The notes below the pieces were generated by a model. The model searched no databases, was not told where the DNA came from, and saw nothing but the letters and a program-made list of their open reading frames with translations. Below, in pieces: positions 44,102-52,946 of a stretch of DNA of 55,803 nucleotides (positions are counted from its first letter, which is position 1; each line of letters begins with the position of its first letter). Origin of the DNA: Rhodococcus jostii NBRC 16295 (GTDB taxonomy: Bacteria > Actinomycetota > Actinomycetes > Mycobacteriales > Mycobacteriaceae); NCBI RefSeq assembly GCF_001894825.1, contig NZ_BCWY01000065.1, positions 1 to 55,803 of the forward strand, given 5' to 3'. The position numbers were made by a program, and so were the translations under genes.

Positions 44102-45223
44102 GTGCTGACGCGGGGAGCGGTGCTGCGGGAATCCCCGGGCCGGTACGAGGTCGTCGAGTTGAAGGTCGACGACCCCCGGCCCGGCGAGATCCGCGTCAAA
44201 ATGGTTGCGAGCGGCCTGTGCCACTCGGACGACCACTTCGCCACCGGCGACCAGACCCCCGGCATTCTGCCGATCGCCGGAGGACGCGAAGGCTCGGGGA
44301 TTGTCGAAGCAGTCGGCGCTGGAACCACGGGCTTCGCCGAAGGCGACCACGTGGTCTTCTCCTTCCTGCCGGTCTGCGGACGCTGCCCCTCATGCGCCCA
44401 TGGCCACCAGAACCTCTGCGATCTCGGCCGCTTTCTCGCCACCGGCGCCCGTTTCGACGACCCCACCTCGTTCCGCGTCTCGCTCGACGGCACACCAGTC
44501 GGGCAGCTCGCCGGCCTCGGCACGTTCTGCGAGCACGTCACCGTCTCCACCGCCTCGGCGATCAAGATCGATCCGTCGATCCCCCTCGACCTCGCCTGCC
44601 TCACCGGCTGCGGCGTCGGCACCGGCTGGGGCGCCGCCGTCAACTCCGCGCAGGTGCGGCCGGGGCAGGTCGTCATTGTGATGGGCATCGGCGGCGTCGG
44701 CATCAACGCCGTCCAGGGTGCCGCACACGCCGGCGCGGGCGCGGTCATCGCCGTCGACCCGGTCGAGTTCAAACGCGAGAGCGCACTGAAGCTGGGAGCC
44801 ACCCACGCCGTCGCCGACATCGAGGAAGCCGCCGAGGTAGCGCGGTCGATGACCAACGGGCAGGGCGCGGACGCTGCCATCGTCACCGTCGGCGTCACCA
44901 CGGGACGCCACATCGGTCAGGCCCTCGGGGCCATCCGCAAGGCCGGGACCTGCGTCGCGGTTGGCCTCGGCGACACCCACGTGCGTGACGGTGACATCAA
45001 CCTTCACGAGCTGGTCCTGTACCAGAAGCGTCTGCAGGGATCATTGTTCGGCGCCAGTTCCCCCACCGCGGACATCCCGGCCCAGCTCGAGATGTACCAG
45101 CGCGGGCAGCTGCGCCTCGACGAACTCGTCACCACCCGCTACGCCCTCGACGACATCACTACGGGCTTCGACGATATGAAGGCAGGCCGCAACCTCCGCG
45201 GCGTCATCGTTTTCGACTCCTGA
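44102..45223 (+). CDS. NDMA-type alcohol dehydrogenase (copy 2) with His62-to-Arg change
   Basis: A 373-residue paralogue of the enzyme at 34125, same length and start context (GTG 44102 after GGGGAGG). C40 and the structural-zinc Cys residues are intact, but the catalytic-zinc His of GGHEG is Arg (GGREG, CGC instead of CAC). This should weaken or abolish the zinc site, so the product may be inactive although the frame is otherwise complete. A strong hairpin follows. Confidence 0.85.
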   Translation: MLTRGAVLRESPGRYEVVELKVDDPRPGEIRVKMVASGLCHSDDHFATGDQTPGILPIAGGREGSGIVEAVGAGTTGFAEGDHVVFSFLPVCGRCPSCAHGHQNLCDLGRFLATGARFDDPTSFRVSLDGTPVGQLAGLGTFCEHVTVSTASAIKIDPSIPLDLACLTGCGVGTGWGAAVNSAQVRPGQVVIVMGIGGVGINAVQGAAHAGAGAVIAVDPVEFKRESALKLGATHAVADIEEAAEVARSMTNGQGADAAIVTVGVTTGRHIGQALGAIRKAGTCVAVGLGDTHVRDGDINLHELVLYQKRLQGSLFGASSPTADIPAQLEMYQRGQLRLDELVTTRYALDDITTGFDDMKAGRNLRGVIVFDS

Positions 45224-45239
45224 TCACCGTTCGAAACGA

Positions 45240-45283
45240 ACACAGGCGGCCTGGTGGCACCAGTGCCACCAGGCCGCCTGTGT
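45240..45283. terminator. Terminator hairpin between alcohol dehydrogenase and ALDH copy 2
   Basis: A perfect 20-bp stem (45240-45259 with 45264-45283) and 4-nt loop, 16 bp after the plus-strand stop and 7 bp before the minus-strand stop. It is the strongest hairpin of its kind in the window and differs in sequence from the one at 35273. Confidence 0.85.
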
Positions 45284-45290
45284 GACCGAA

Positions 45291-46772
45291 TCAGACTGGA
45301 CTGCTCAGGGATTCACGAATCGAGAAGTCACGGGGTAGGCCTACCGACTTGAGTTCGACGAATGCGTCGAATCCCTCCACTCCCAGTTCCCGGCCGATAC
45401 CGCTGCTCTTGAACCCGCCGACGGGAGCCGAGAGCCCGACCGGGTTGCCGTTGATCTCCACCGTTCCGGTTCGGATCCGTGCAGCCAGATCTACGGCGTG
45501 CTGTACGTCTGCCGTGAAGATCGATCCGTTCAGCCCGTACTGCGAGTCGTTGGCGATCGCAATCGCGTGGTCTTCGTCGTCGTACTCGAGGATCGACAGG
45601 ACCGGCCCGAAGATCTCCTCGCGGGCGATCTCCATCGACGACTCGACATTCGTGAATATGGTCGGTTCGACGAACCACCCCGTATCCAGCCCCCGGGGGC
45701 GTCCACCGCCGAGCGCGATGCCGGCCCCGGACCCGCGTCCCGATCGGATGAGCCCCTCGACGCGTTGGCGTTGCTGTGCTGTCACCAGCGGTCCGAATTC
45801 CGTGGATGGATCGGACGGGTCGCCGACCGGCATCTTCTCGGTCGCCGCCACCAGCGCGTCAATCAGGTCTTTCGCGCGTGTGCGCGAGACGACGACGCGC
45901 GTCTTGGAACTGCACACCTGGCCGGTGTTGCGGAAGGCGCCGGCGCGGAGAGCCTCGGCGGCGGAGTCGAGATCGGCGTCGTCGAGAACGATTGCAGCCG
46001 ACTTGCCGCCGAGCTCGAGCGTCACGCGGCGTACCGCCTCGCCGCACAGGGCTCCGATCCGGCGACCGGCGCCCGTCGACCCGGTGAACGAAACCTTGTC
46101 GACCCCGGGATGCGTCACCAGATATTCACTGACATCACGATGTGCTGGTACGACGTTGACGACACCGGCCGGAAACCCGGCCTTGTCGATCATGTCGGCC
46201 AGGAGATACGCGTCGAGTGGAGTTTCGGGGGACGGCTTGAGCACGACCGTGCAGCCGGTCAGCAGCGCAGGCGCGAGCTTCATCATGGTCACCAGGTGAG
46301 GGGCGTTCCATGGAACGATCGCGGCCACCACGCCGACCGGCTCACGTGTGACTCGGGCGCGCCCGGTCGCGGACTCGCGTGTCACGTCGAAGGGATACTC
46401 GAGCGCGAGATCGATCGAGGCGTCCAGGATCAGTCGTGGACGCATCGCGTGAATCGCATGTGATTGCGTTATCGGGCAACCCATCTCTGCGGTGACGAGC
46501 TCGGCCATCACGGTTTCGTTGGCGGCGAGTAGTTCACTCAGATGTCGCAGGATCTCGACCCGCTCGCCGAGCGTCATTCGCGGCCAGGGGCCCTGATCGA
46601 AGGCCGTGCGCGCGGCCGTCACCGCGTCGTTGACGTCGGCGTTCGCGGCCGCCGGAACCCGCGCGATCTCCTGCTCGGTGAACGGCGACACGACGGAGAT
46701 CACCTCATTCGTCGACGGCGCCACCCACTTACCGTCGATGTAGAACTGATTGTAATTACCCTGCCACATCAT
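45291..46772 (-). CDS. Aldehyde dehydrogenase (copy 2)
   Basis: A 493-residue ALDH nearly identical to the one at 36123, with Glu in LELGGKSAAI and Cys in NTGQVCSSKTR intact. The last residues differ, ending in SLSSPV, because the coupled SDR of copy 1 is absent. ATG 46772 follows GGAGAGA. Its original promoter at 47127 is now separated from it by an SMP-30-like remnant. Confidence 0.87.
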   Translation of the reverse strand: MMWQGNYNQFYIDGKWVAPSTNEVISVVSPFTEQEIARVPAAANADVNDAVTAARTAFDQGPWPRMTLGERVEILRHLSELLAANETVMAELVTAEMGCPITQSHAIHAMRPRLILDASIDLALEYPFDVTRESATGRARVTREPVGVVAAIVPWNAPHLVTMMKLAPALLTGCTVVLKPSPETPLDAYLLADMIDKAGFPAGVVNVVPAHRDVSEYLVTHPGVDKVSFTGSTGAGRRIGALCGEAVRRVTLELGGKSAAIVLDDADLDSAAEALRAGAFRNTGQVCSSKTRVVVSRTRAKDLIDALVAATEKMPVGDPSDPSTEFGPLVTAQQRQRVEGLIRSGRGSGAGIALGGGRPRGLDTGWFVEPTIFTNVESSMEIAREEIFGPVLSILEYDDEDHAIAIANDSQYGLNGSIFTADVQHAVDLAARIRTGTVEINGNPVGLSAPVGGFKSSGIGRELGVEGFDAFVELKSVGLPRDFSIRESLSSPV

Positions 46773-46849
46773 GTGATCTCTCCAGTAATTCGCCGACAAT
46801 GCGGGTTACGTAATGCTACGCGAAACCCATTCCTCAACAGGGCAATAAT

Positions 46850-47034
46850 GATCGCCCAAGTGGCCGAGCGGTCACCGAAAGCCGGAGTGACCTCGACGCG
46901 GACCGACAGCAGCTCGGCTTACGCTCGCCTTTGCGGGTCGGGATCGAAGTCCGGAACCAGATCTGGCTGTCGCGCCACCGTGGTCCCTCGACGAAGGTGT
47001 AGCTCGCCCCGACGGTGGTGATCTCACGACCCAT
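46850..47034 (-). pseudogene. 5' fragment of an SMP-30/gluconolactonase-like gene
   Basis: From ATG 47034, preceded by GGAGG, the frame reads MGREITTVGASYTFVEGPRW and then RDSQIWF, the N-terminal blade of SMP-30/gluconolactonase proteins. Homology then breaks down through frameshift. It interrupts the region between the ALDH and its promoter. The adjoining 46773-46849 still matches copy 1. Confidence 0.65.
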
Positions 47035-47126
47035 CAGATCCTCCAAAGAATGTTGTGCGACCACGCCCACTCGTCTGCTCCGCAGGCGTAAGACGTATTC
47101 TCTTTTTCGCCGAAGCCAATGATCAC

Positions 47127-47195
47127 AAATTTTCCCGCATTTCACGCGGATCCAATTGAAAAATTACGAAGTATCGATTCGCGCAGTGCGAAATG
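47127..47195 (-). promoter_or_regulatory. Conserved promoter element, copy 2 (displaced from ALDH)
   Basis: On the minus strand: partial inverted repeat (47195-47175), 19 bp, -35 TTGGAT (47155-47150), 17 bp, degenerate -10 AAATTT (47132-47127). It is the duplicate of the element at 37699. A transcript would first cross the SMP-30 remnant before reaching ALDH copy 2. Confidence 0.5.
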
Positions 47196-47444
47196 GTGCC
47201 GAGTTCCTCTCGGGCAACGTATTTCGAATACACGAGACGTGTACCGGCATATAGGCATAGTCGATTTCGAGGCTATTCCGAAACTGCGTCACTGCCGGTG
47301 TGAGCGCTTCTCGGCAACCAGCTCGATTTTCGCATACTCCTCGACGACTCGCCGTCGCGTATTCGTGATCGGTTTCGAAGTCCGGGGGAATGCGCGGAGT
47401 TCGAAGTGGCGCTCACTCATTCACCGGACGAGGAGGAAGACGTC

Positions 47445-47696
47445 ATGGCATCAGCTCTTTTCTCGGCGCACTACTGGAGTGCGGTCGAGGCTATTTCATC
47501 CAAGGACACGCGGGCGGTTCAGAACGAGCGGCTGCGGGAGCAACTCACGTACCTGGCCGTGAACAGCTTGCTCTACCGTGCGAAGTTCGCCAAGCACGAC
47601 GTCGATGTCACGAAGATCAGGACGGTGGAGGACCTGGCGGGTCTGCCGTTCACGGAGAATCAGGAATTGCGGGACAGCCTGCCGCGGCGCCGCCCA
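47445..47696 (+). pseudogene. 5' fragment of a PaaK-like CoA ligase gene
   Basis: ATG 47445 after GAGGAGGAAG starts a frame matching the first about 83 residues of the ligase at 38019 (FSAHYWSAVEAIS, VRTVEDLAGLPFTE-like). Near 47680 a small frameshift occurs, then homology ends at the 3' end of the transporter gene. The ATP-binding and C-terminal domains are gone. Confidence 0.85.
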
Positions 47697-47704
47697 CCAC
47701 GGAC

Positions 47705-49078
47705 TCAGCGCGGTGTGTCTTCTCTGGTCACGGTAGAGGCAGGCGATGGTGACGCAGCTCCGGCAAACGACTGGGCCGGGCTTCCGGTCGTTGCGATTGT
47801 CGGAACGAGAGCGACGAATACTGCTGCGATCAGCGCCGGTAGCGCGAATGCGTAGAAGTTCCATTCGTGTCCGACGTTCGAGCCGAGGATCCATCCGCCG
47901 AGCAGGGGACCGAGTATTGCTCCGAAGCGGGCCAGTCCCATGACCGCACCGACTGCGGATCCTCGGCACGAGGCCGGAAAGTGTTCTGCGACGTATCCGT
48001 ACGTCAGCGTGGAAGTCCCGATCGTGCCGAGTCCGGCGCCGGCGACCGCGACCATCAGGAAAGCGATGTCCAGCTTTTGGCTGAGCACTAGTAGTGACAG
48101 TGCGCCCACGAGGAAGAACGGTATGACTATTCGCTTCGAGCCGAAGCGATCAGCGAGCAGCGAACCGCCGAGCGCACCGATGATGGCACCGACCTGAAGT
48201 ACGAGTAGGAACTGTAGAGAGGATCCGAGGGGATAACCGGCTTCCCGCATGAGCTGCGGCAGCCAGGTATTGAGGCCGTAGACAATCAGCTGTGCGCAGA
48301 AACCCGTGATTACGAACAGAATTGCCGACGCCCGAAAGCCATGCGACAGCAACAGTTGGTAGCCGCGCCGCACCTGTGCGTCCTGATTCGCTGCGGCAGC
48401 CTGTTCCGCGTGCTCGGCCGCCATGGCGTCGAAATCGAGGCGGTACTGTTCCGCCAATTCCCTTGCCTCGGACGTCTTGCCCTGGACCGCGAGGTAGTTG
48501 ACGGATTCGGGGAGCCTGAAGTACATCACCGGCAGCACCACCACGTAGAGGGCTGCGATGGCGTACATCAGGCGCCAGCTGTGTTCGGGGAGAAGGGCGA
48601 TGGCCGCGAGGGCGGAGATGATGCCGCCGACGGAGTATCCCGTCAGCATGAGTCCGTTGTAGAGCTGCCGGCGCCCCTTCGGCGCGAATTCGATGGTCAG
48701 CGCGACTGCCGAGGGCACGACCCCGCCGAGACCGATTCCCGTGAGAAATCTGGCGAAGCCGAAGAACTCGGGTGACTGCGCCAAGGCGCACGCAGCCGAG
48801 CCGGCCGAGAACCAGAGGACTCCGACCATCATGACGTTGCGGCGGCCGATTCGATCGGTGAGCGGACCCGCGAGGAGGAAACCGACCATCAGGCCAGCCA
48901 GCGTCCAGCTGCCGATCAAGCCGGCACTGCCGTGCGACATCTCCCATCCGGGCTCGTCGAGCAGGCTGGGAACGGTCGCGCCGTAGACGATCAGGTCGAA
49001 ACCGTCCGCAACGATGGTCAAGAAGCACAGGGCGACCACGAACAGGCCACTGCGTGTACTCGGCACAGAGGGTGCCAT
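47705..49078 (-). CDS. MFS transporter, aromatic acid:H+ symporter (AAHS) family
   Basis: A 457-residue, 12-TM protein with the AAHS motif DGFDLIVYGATVPSLL, GPLTDRIGRRNVMM in the first loop and LPESVNYLAVQG before the central loop. Import of a carboxylic or aromatic acid is likely. AGGAGA precedes ATG 49078. The conserved promoter lies at 49169-49237. The 3' end touches the truncated ligase, and a second 3' end survives at 41404. Confidence 0.87.
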   Translation of the reverse strand: MAPSVPSTRSGLFVVALCFLTIVADGFDLIVYGATVPSLLDEPGWEMSHGSAGLIGSWTLAGLMVGFLLAGPLTDRIGRRNVMMVGVLWFSAGSAACALAQSPEFFGFARFLTGIGLGGVVPSAVALTIEFAPKGRRQLYNGLMLTGYSVGGIISALAAIALLPEHSWRLMYAIAALYVVVLPVMYFRLPESVNYLAVQGKTSEARELAEQYRLDFDAMAAEHAEQAAAANQDAQVRRGYQLLLSHGFRASAILFVITGFCAQLIVYGLNTWLPQLMREAGYPLGSSLQFLLVLQVGAIIGALGGSLLADRFGSKRIVIPFFLVGALSLLVLSQKLDIAFLMVAVAGAGLGTIGTSTLTYGYVAEHFPASCRGSAVGAVMGLARFGAILGPLLGGWILGSNVGHEWNFYAFALPALIAAVFVALVPTIATTGSPAQSFAGAASPSPASTVTREDTPR

Positions 49079-49168
49079 ATTGTTCTCCTGGGTGTGCTTG
49101 AATCGGATGTTCAGAGAAAGTGTTTCAGCTACTGCTGGTCGATGTTGCGCATCCCGCGATGCCATTTG

Positions 49169-49237
49169 ATCGTAATTCTCGTCACAGTCGGTTCCTACTG
49201 AAAAAATGTGAAGTGACGATTCGAATGGTTCGAATCG
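49169..49237 (-). promoter_or_regulatory. Conserved promoter element of the AAHS transporter
   Basis: On the minus strand: perfect CGATTCG-N7-CGAATCG repeat (49237-49217), 19 bp, -35 TAGGAA (49197-49192), 17 bp, -10 TACGAT (49174-49169). Spacing equals that at 32507 and 33781 although surrounding DNA differs, so this copy is informative about function rather than duplication. The leader to the ATG is about 84 nt. Confidence 0.68.
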
Positions 49238-49257
49238 CGTTTTCCTATCCGAAACCG

Positions 49258-49790
49258 GTCTTCCCCCGACTGCCTCGACACCGTGGTCTGGGACCGCATC
49301 ACCGCGATCTGGCCAATCCCCAGCTGATCCGCACCGAGATCGACAAACGGCTCGACAGCGCGCGCACCTCCAACCCTGCCGCAAAGAAGCGAAACGTCTG
49401 TAGACGGTACTGGCCAAAAGCCAATATCCGGATCACGCGCACGATCGAGGCGTTCGGAGCAACTGATCACGACCGCCGAGATGGGGCACGCATGTCCGAC
49501 CTACGTGACCGGGAAGTATACCTGCACAATCAAATTGAGAAACTCGACTCACATCTGCTCGCCGACCGCGAGGCCTACATCGAACTCGCCTCCGACCTCG
49601 AAGTCTTCCTCTCCCACTCCACACCAAGGCTGAGATCTCCACTGTTGGCGATCGCCAACGCGTGCTCCGGCTGCTCGTCAAAGACGTCCTCATCAGACCC
49701 GACAAGATCACCATCCGGCACCGCATCCCCACGGAGGACGCACCACCGACGACGCTCAACACCTGGACGACACCGACACGGAGGGGACCA
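49258..49790 (+). pseudogene. C-terminal remnant of a large serine recombinase
   Basis: Broken frames encode CLDTVVWDRITAIW, PQLIRTEIDKRLD, LHNQIEKLDSHL and VLRLLVKDVLIRPDKITIRHRIP in order, the coiled-coil and C-terminal end of serine recombinases of transposons or ICEs. The catalytic resolvase domain is absent and several frameshifts occur. It marks a lost mobile element. Confidence 0.7.
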
Positions 49791-49796
49791 TACTTG

Positions 49797-50200
49797 CCCA
49801 TTGCCCACTGCGTTGGGGCGTGCTCTCGCCCCTGCTGGCCAACCTGTTCACCCCCCCGCGGGAATCGGAGCACACCAGCTTCCAGCTTCGACTCCCTGGG
49901 TTACACCTTCCGGGCCGTCTGGCTCGGGCCGGAGAGGCGACTTCGTGAGCTTTGCTCCGGCCATCAGCGCCAAGGCGAAGAAGGCAGTCGGTCAGGTGGT
50001 CAGGGCTTGGCTCCTCAACCGTCGCAGCGGCACGGACGCTGTCCAGCCTCGCCAAGGAGGTCAACCCTCGGGTGCGCAGCCGTATCGGCTATTACGGCGC
50101 CTTCTATCGCTCCGAGCTGGCGCTCTTGACGTGGCGCATCGATCAGCACTTGATCCGGTATCGGATCTGAATCGAGCGGGCGCTGCCGGCGGTCATGATC
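49797..50200 (+). pseudogene. Remnant of a group II intron reverse transcriptase/maturase
   Basis: Pieces in different frames read GVLSPLLANLF (RT domain 4), SLGYTFRA, FVSFAPAISAKAKKAVGQVVR and INPRVRSRIGYYGAFYRSEL-like, the maturase X domain. Most of the RT core between the first two is deleted. No complete intron ribozyme was recognised. It directly follows the recombinase remnant. Confidence 0.75.
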
Positions 50201-50248
50201 CTGCACAGATGTTCTCGGACTTGAATTGGAGCATCGGTAGGAGCGGTT

Positions 50249-51643
50249 TCAGGCGACGCTGGTCAGCGGGGGAGTCGCACGATGCCACGAGGTGTGTTGT
50301 TGATACGCATGACCCACGCCGAGAGCAAGGTCGTCGCGTCCCTCAACCGAGACGATCTGTAGTCCGATCGGAAGCCCCGCGCTATCGAAGCCCATCGGCA
50401 CGGATGTAGCAGGAAACCCGACGGCGTTCCACGCTCGGGTGAATGTTGGGGGTAGCAATCCAGCACCTGCGCGGACCGCCTCGACTGTCGCCGGTGCGTA
50501 GGGCGCCGTGGGAGTGAGCAGAATTCCGTTGCCGAGAAAATCGATGAGCTCGGTGCGGATGGAACCCACTGTCCTACGGGCTAATGCATAGTCTCGGGGA
50601 GTCAGGCCTGGGTGCTGGAGAAGTGTTTTGATCGTCGCCGGACTATATGGTGCGCCGCTCGCCAAACGCGCGGCGTGGGTCTCGCGGGCCTCAACAGCGG
50701 CGATCACCGACGCGGCCTCACTCAAGGCGGCATAACCTGGAACTGGCGAGTGGACTATCCGGCCGCCCAATCTCTCCAATACCGCACAGGCGTTCTGGAA
50801 TGCCTCGATCACATCCGCAGTCACCGCGTCGCTTACCAGGGCGGGGTCGACGATTATCGGCAGACCCTCGAGTCCGATCTGCGTGATGGATTCGGCACGA
50901 AAGGAGTTCTGGTCGGTGATCGCTTCGAGTAACAGGGCGCAATCGCGCGCCGACCTTCCCATTGGGCCGACATGGTCCAGCGACTCCGACAGCCGGAGGA
51001 GTCCGGTCCTGGGCACCAAATCGTAGGTTGGCTTGTGCCCGGTGATTCCTGTATACGAGGACGGCAGTCTGATGCTCCCACCGCTGTCGGTACCCAGACC
51101 ACCGAGAAACAGCCCCGCGGCTGTGCCGCCCGCCATGCCCGAACTGGAGCCACCCGTCCAGTGATCCAGTGACCACGGGTTGTGTGGGAAAGGAAACGGA
51201 GCTGTGAGATCTGGGTACCCCTTCGAGTACTCCATGAGCGTTGTCTTGCCGAGGATCACCGCACCAGCACGCCGCAACGCTGCAACCGGCGCTGCGTCGA
51301 CGAGTTGTGCTTCGTCGTCGGGCACCAACGATTGCGCGGTTGTCGGCCCCTCCTCAGTCGTGAGCATGTCTTTGATCGCCAACGGAATGCCGTGCAGGGG
51401 ACCGAGGTCGACGCCTCGCTGACGGTCCCTGTCGGCTTGTTGAGCGGCGCGAAGTGCGTCGTCGTCGAACCGCCGGATATACACACCGAGGAGGGGATCG
51501 AGGCGGTCTGCGCGATCAAGGGCGCACCGAACGAGATCTGCAGACGTGGTGATGCCGTTGCGGAGTGCGTCTGCGGCCTCGGCGATACTCAAAGGCAACT
51601 GTGTCAGCGCCTCAGCGTTTGTAACTTTTACCTTGTTACCCAT
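50249..51643 (-). CDS. Amidase-signature family amidohydrolase
   Basis: A 464-residue amidase with the Ser-cisSer-Lys triad: K91 in GIPLAIKDM, Ser in GGSSSGMAGG (about 166-168) and S190 in GTDSGGSIR. It hydrolyses an amide to acid and ammonia. ATG 51643 follows TGGAGT. It lies 29 bp downstream of the esterase gene on the same strand, so both could release acids from amides or esters for the pathway, but this is only inferred from position. Confidence 0.87.
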   Translation of the reverse strand: MGNKVKVTNAEALTQLPLSIAEAADALRNGITTSADLVRCALDRADRLDPLLGVYIRRFDDDALRAAQQADRDRQRGVDLGPLHGIPLAIKDMLTTEEGPTTAQSLVPDDEAQLVDAAPVAALRRAGAVILGKTTLMEYSKGYPDLTAPFPFPHNPWSLDHWTGGSSSGMAGGTAAGLFLGGLGTDSGGSIRLPSSYTGITGHKPTYDLVPRTGLLRLSESLDHVGPMGRSARDCALLLEAITDQNSFRAESITQIGLEGLPIIVDPALVSDAVTADVIEAFQNACAVLERLGGRIVHSPVPGYAALSEAASVIAAVEARETHAARLASGAPYSPATIKTLLQHPGLTPRDYALARRTVGSIRTELIDFLGNGILLTPTAPYAPATVEAVRAGAGLLPPTFTRAWNAVGFPATSVPMGFDSAGLPIGLQIVSVEGRDDLALGVGHAYQQHTSWHRATPPLTSVA

Positions 51644-51672
51644 GGTGACTCCACTACCCTTCGCTGAGCATC

Positions 51673-52665
51673 TCACCGTCTCGGTGTGGTTGCCGCTTCA
51701 TCCCGCCAGTCGGAGCAAGCTGTTTCCGGCTCCTTACCCTCGAGCCGCGGAAGGACCCATGCCGCGAAATCGTTGATGGTCCGGTCAGCTTCTGGGTCGT
51801 TGCCAACCGCGAATGGATAGACATGTTGGCGCTCATCGGCGACATCGAGATGGACATCGATACCGGCTGCTGACGCTTTGTCGAAGAACTTCTCAGCAGC
51901 GCCAAGCAAATTCTCGTGACCGCCAGCTGCGACATACACCGGTGGGAAGCCCGCTAGGTCCGCATAAAGCGGGTTCGACAGCGGGTCGGTCACACTCCCG
52001 CCGGCAAAGGCAATGGAGCCCATCCCAACTATGACTTCCTTGGAGGCGAGCTTATCGTTGGCCTGATTGACCATCCATTTTCCTTCCCAGTCGAGACCTG
52101 GCGAAATCGCCAGCACTGCTCCAGGAAGTGGGAGCTCAAGCCTCCGAAGTTTCTCTACTATCGCTAGCGATAGTGTTCCGCCCGCAGAATCGCCTGCGCT
52201 GACGAGGTTATCCGAGGAATACCCCTGTTCGAGTAGCCATGCGTACGCTTTCACACCGTCGTCCAGTTGGGCGGGGAAAGGGTGCTCTGGCGCGCGACGA
52301 TAGGCGATCACGAGAACACGGGCCCCGACGGCGCGTGCAATGTGGCCGGCGAGTTTCCGATGGGACATTGGCGATCCAACAATGAAACCGCCACCATGAA
52401 AATACAGAACTGCTAGCTCAGGATTTGATTGAGCAGGGATACACCACAGAGCCTTGAGGCTGTCGATGTCGACATCCTCATAGGTCACGCCCAGCGGCTC
52501 GGTCGCTACCGTTTGCCACGATTCCTGCATCTCCCGCATCGATTGAATCGACATGTTCGGATCGCCTTGCATCCGGGAAGTCCATTCGAGATAAAGAGAC
52601 CGAAGGGAATCGTTGAATCGATCTGCCACAGTTAGCTCCTCGGGTTTCGATTGACTGATCGTCAT
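51673..52665 (-). CDS. HSL-family (alpha/beta hydrolase fold-3) esterase
   Basis: A 330-residue carboxylesterase of the hormone-sensitive-lipase family: oxyanion motif HGGG (90-93), nucleophile S160 in GDSAGG, acid in DPLSNPL and His in RQHVYPF. GAGGAGC precedes the ATG. It is the first gene of a two-gene unit with the amidase. Base composition is slightly less GC-rich than in the catabolic core. Confidence 0.87.
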   Translation of the reverse strand: MTISQSKPEELTVADRFNDSLRSLYLEWTSRMQGDPNMSIQSMREMQESWQTVATEPLGVTYEDVDIDSLKALWCIPAQSNPELAVLYFHGGGFIVGSPMSHRKLAGHIARAVGARVLVIAYRRAPEHPFPAQLDDGVKAYAWLLEQGYSSDNLVSAGDSAGGTLSLAIVEKLRRLELPLPGAVLAISPGLDWEGKWMVNQANDKLASKEVIVGMGSIAFAGGSVTDPLSNPLYADLAGFPPVYVAAGGHENLLGAAEKFFDKASAAGIDVHLDVADERQHVYPFAVGNDPEADRTINDFAAWVLPRLEGKEPETACSDWRDEAATTPRR

Positions 52666-52946
52666 TCAGGTGGTGTTGACGGCCTGATGCGTGAATGCTT
52701 GTAGCTCAGTGAGCGCATATCGACAAGCCCCGCTTAACATCTACTCGACGGCGCCGCCGCGCTGTATACGGCTGTTCGGGGCCACATTCCGGTGTCAGTG
52801 GCGCTGTGTATTCACCGGCATCGCAAAATGACTCGTGTCGTCGGACCATCGAGGAGTTATCGCTGTATGCGTAGATGGCCGATCACACGTTGGTGTGACA
52901 CCGCACGATGTGCGGGCCGCCGCACTGCGCTGTTGCCCTCGATTCG

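Larger units (their letters stand above)
43516..47697. repeat. Segmental duplication, copy 2
   Basis: Second copy of the 33565-38273 segment. It keeps the racemase 5' fragment, promoter, alcohol dehydrogenase, ALDH and ligase 5' end. It lacks the SDR and has an SMP-30-like scrap inserted between ALDH and its promoter. Its right end joins the 3' end of the transporter gene. Confidence 0.8.
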
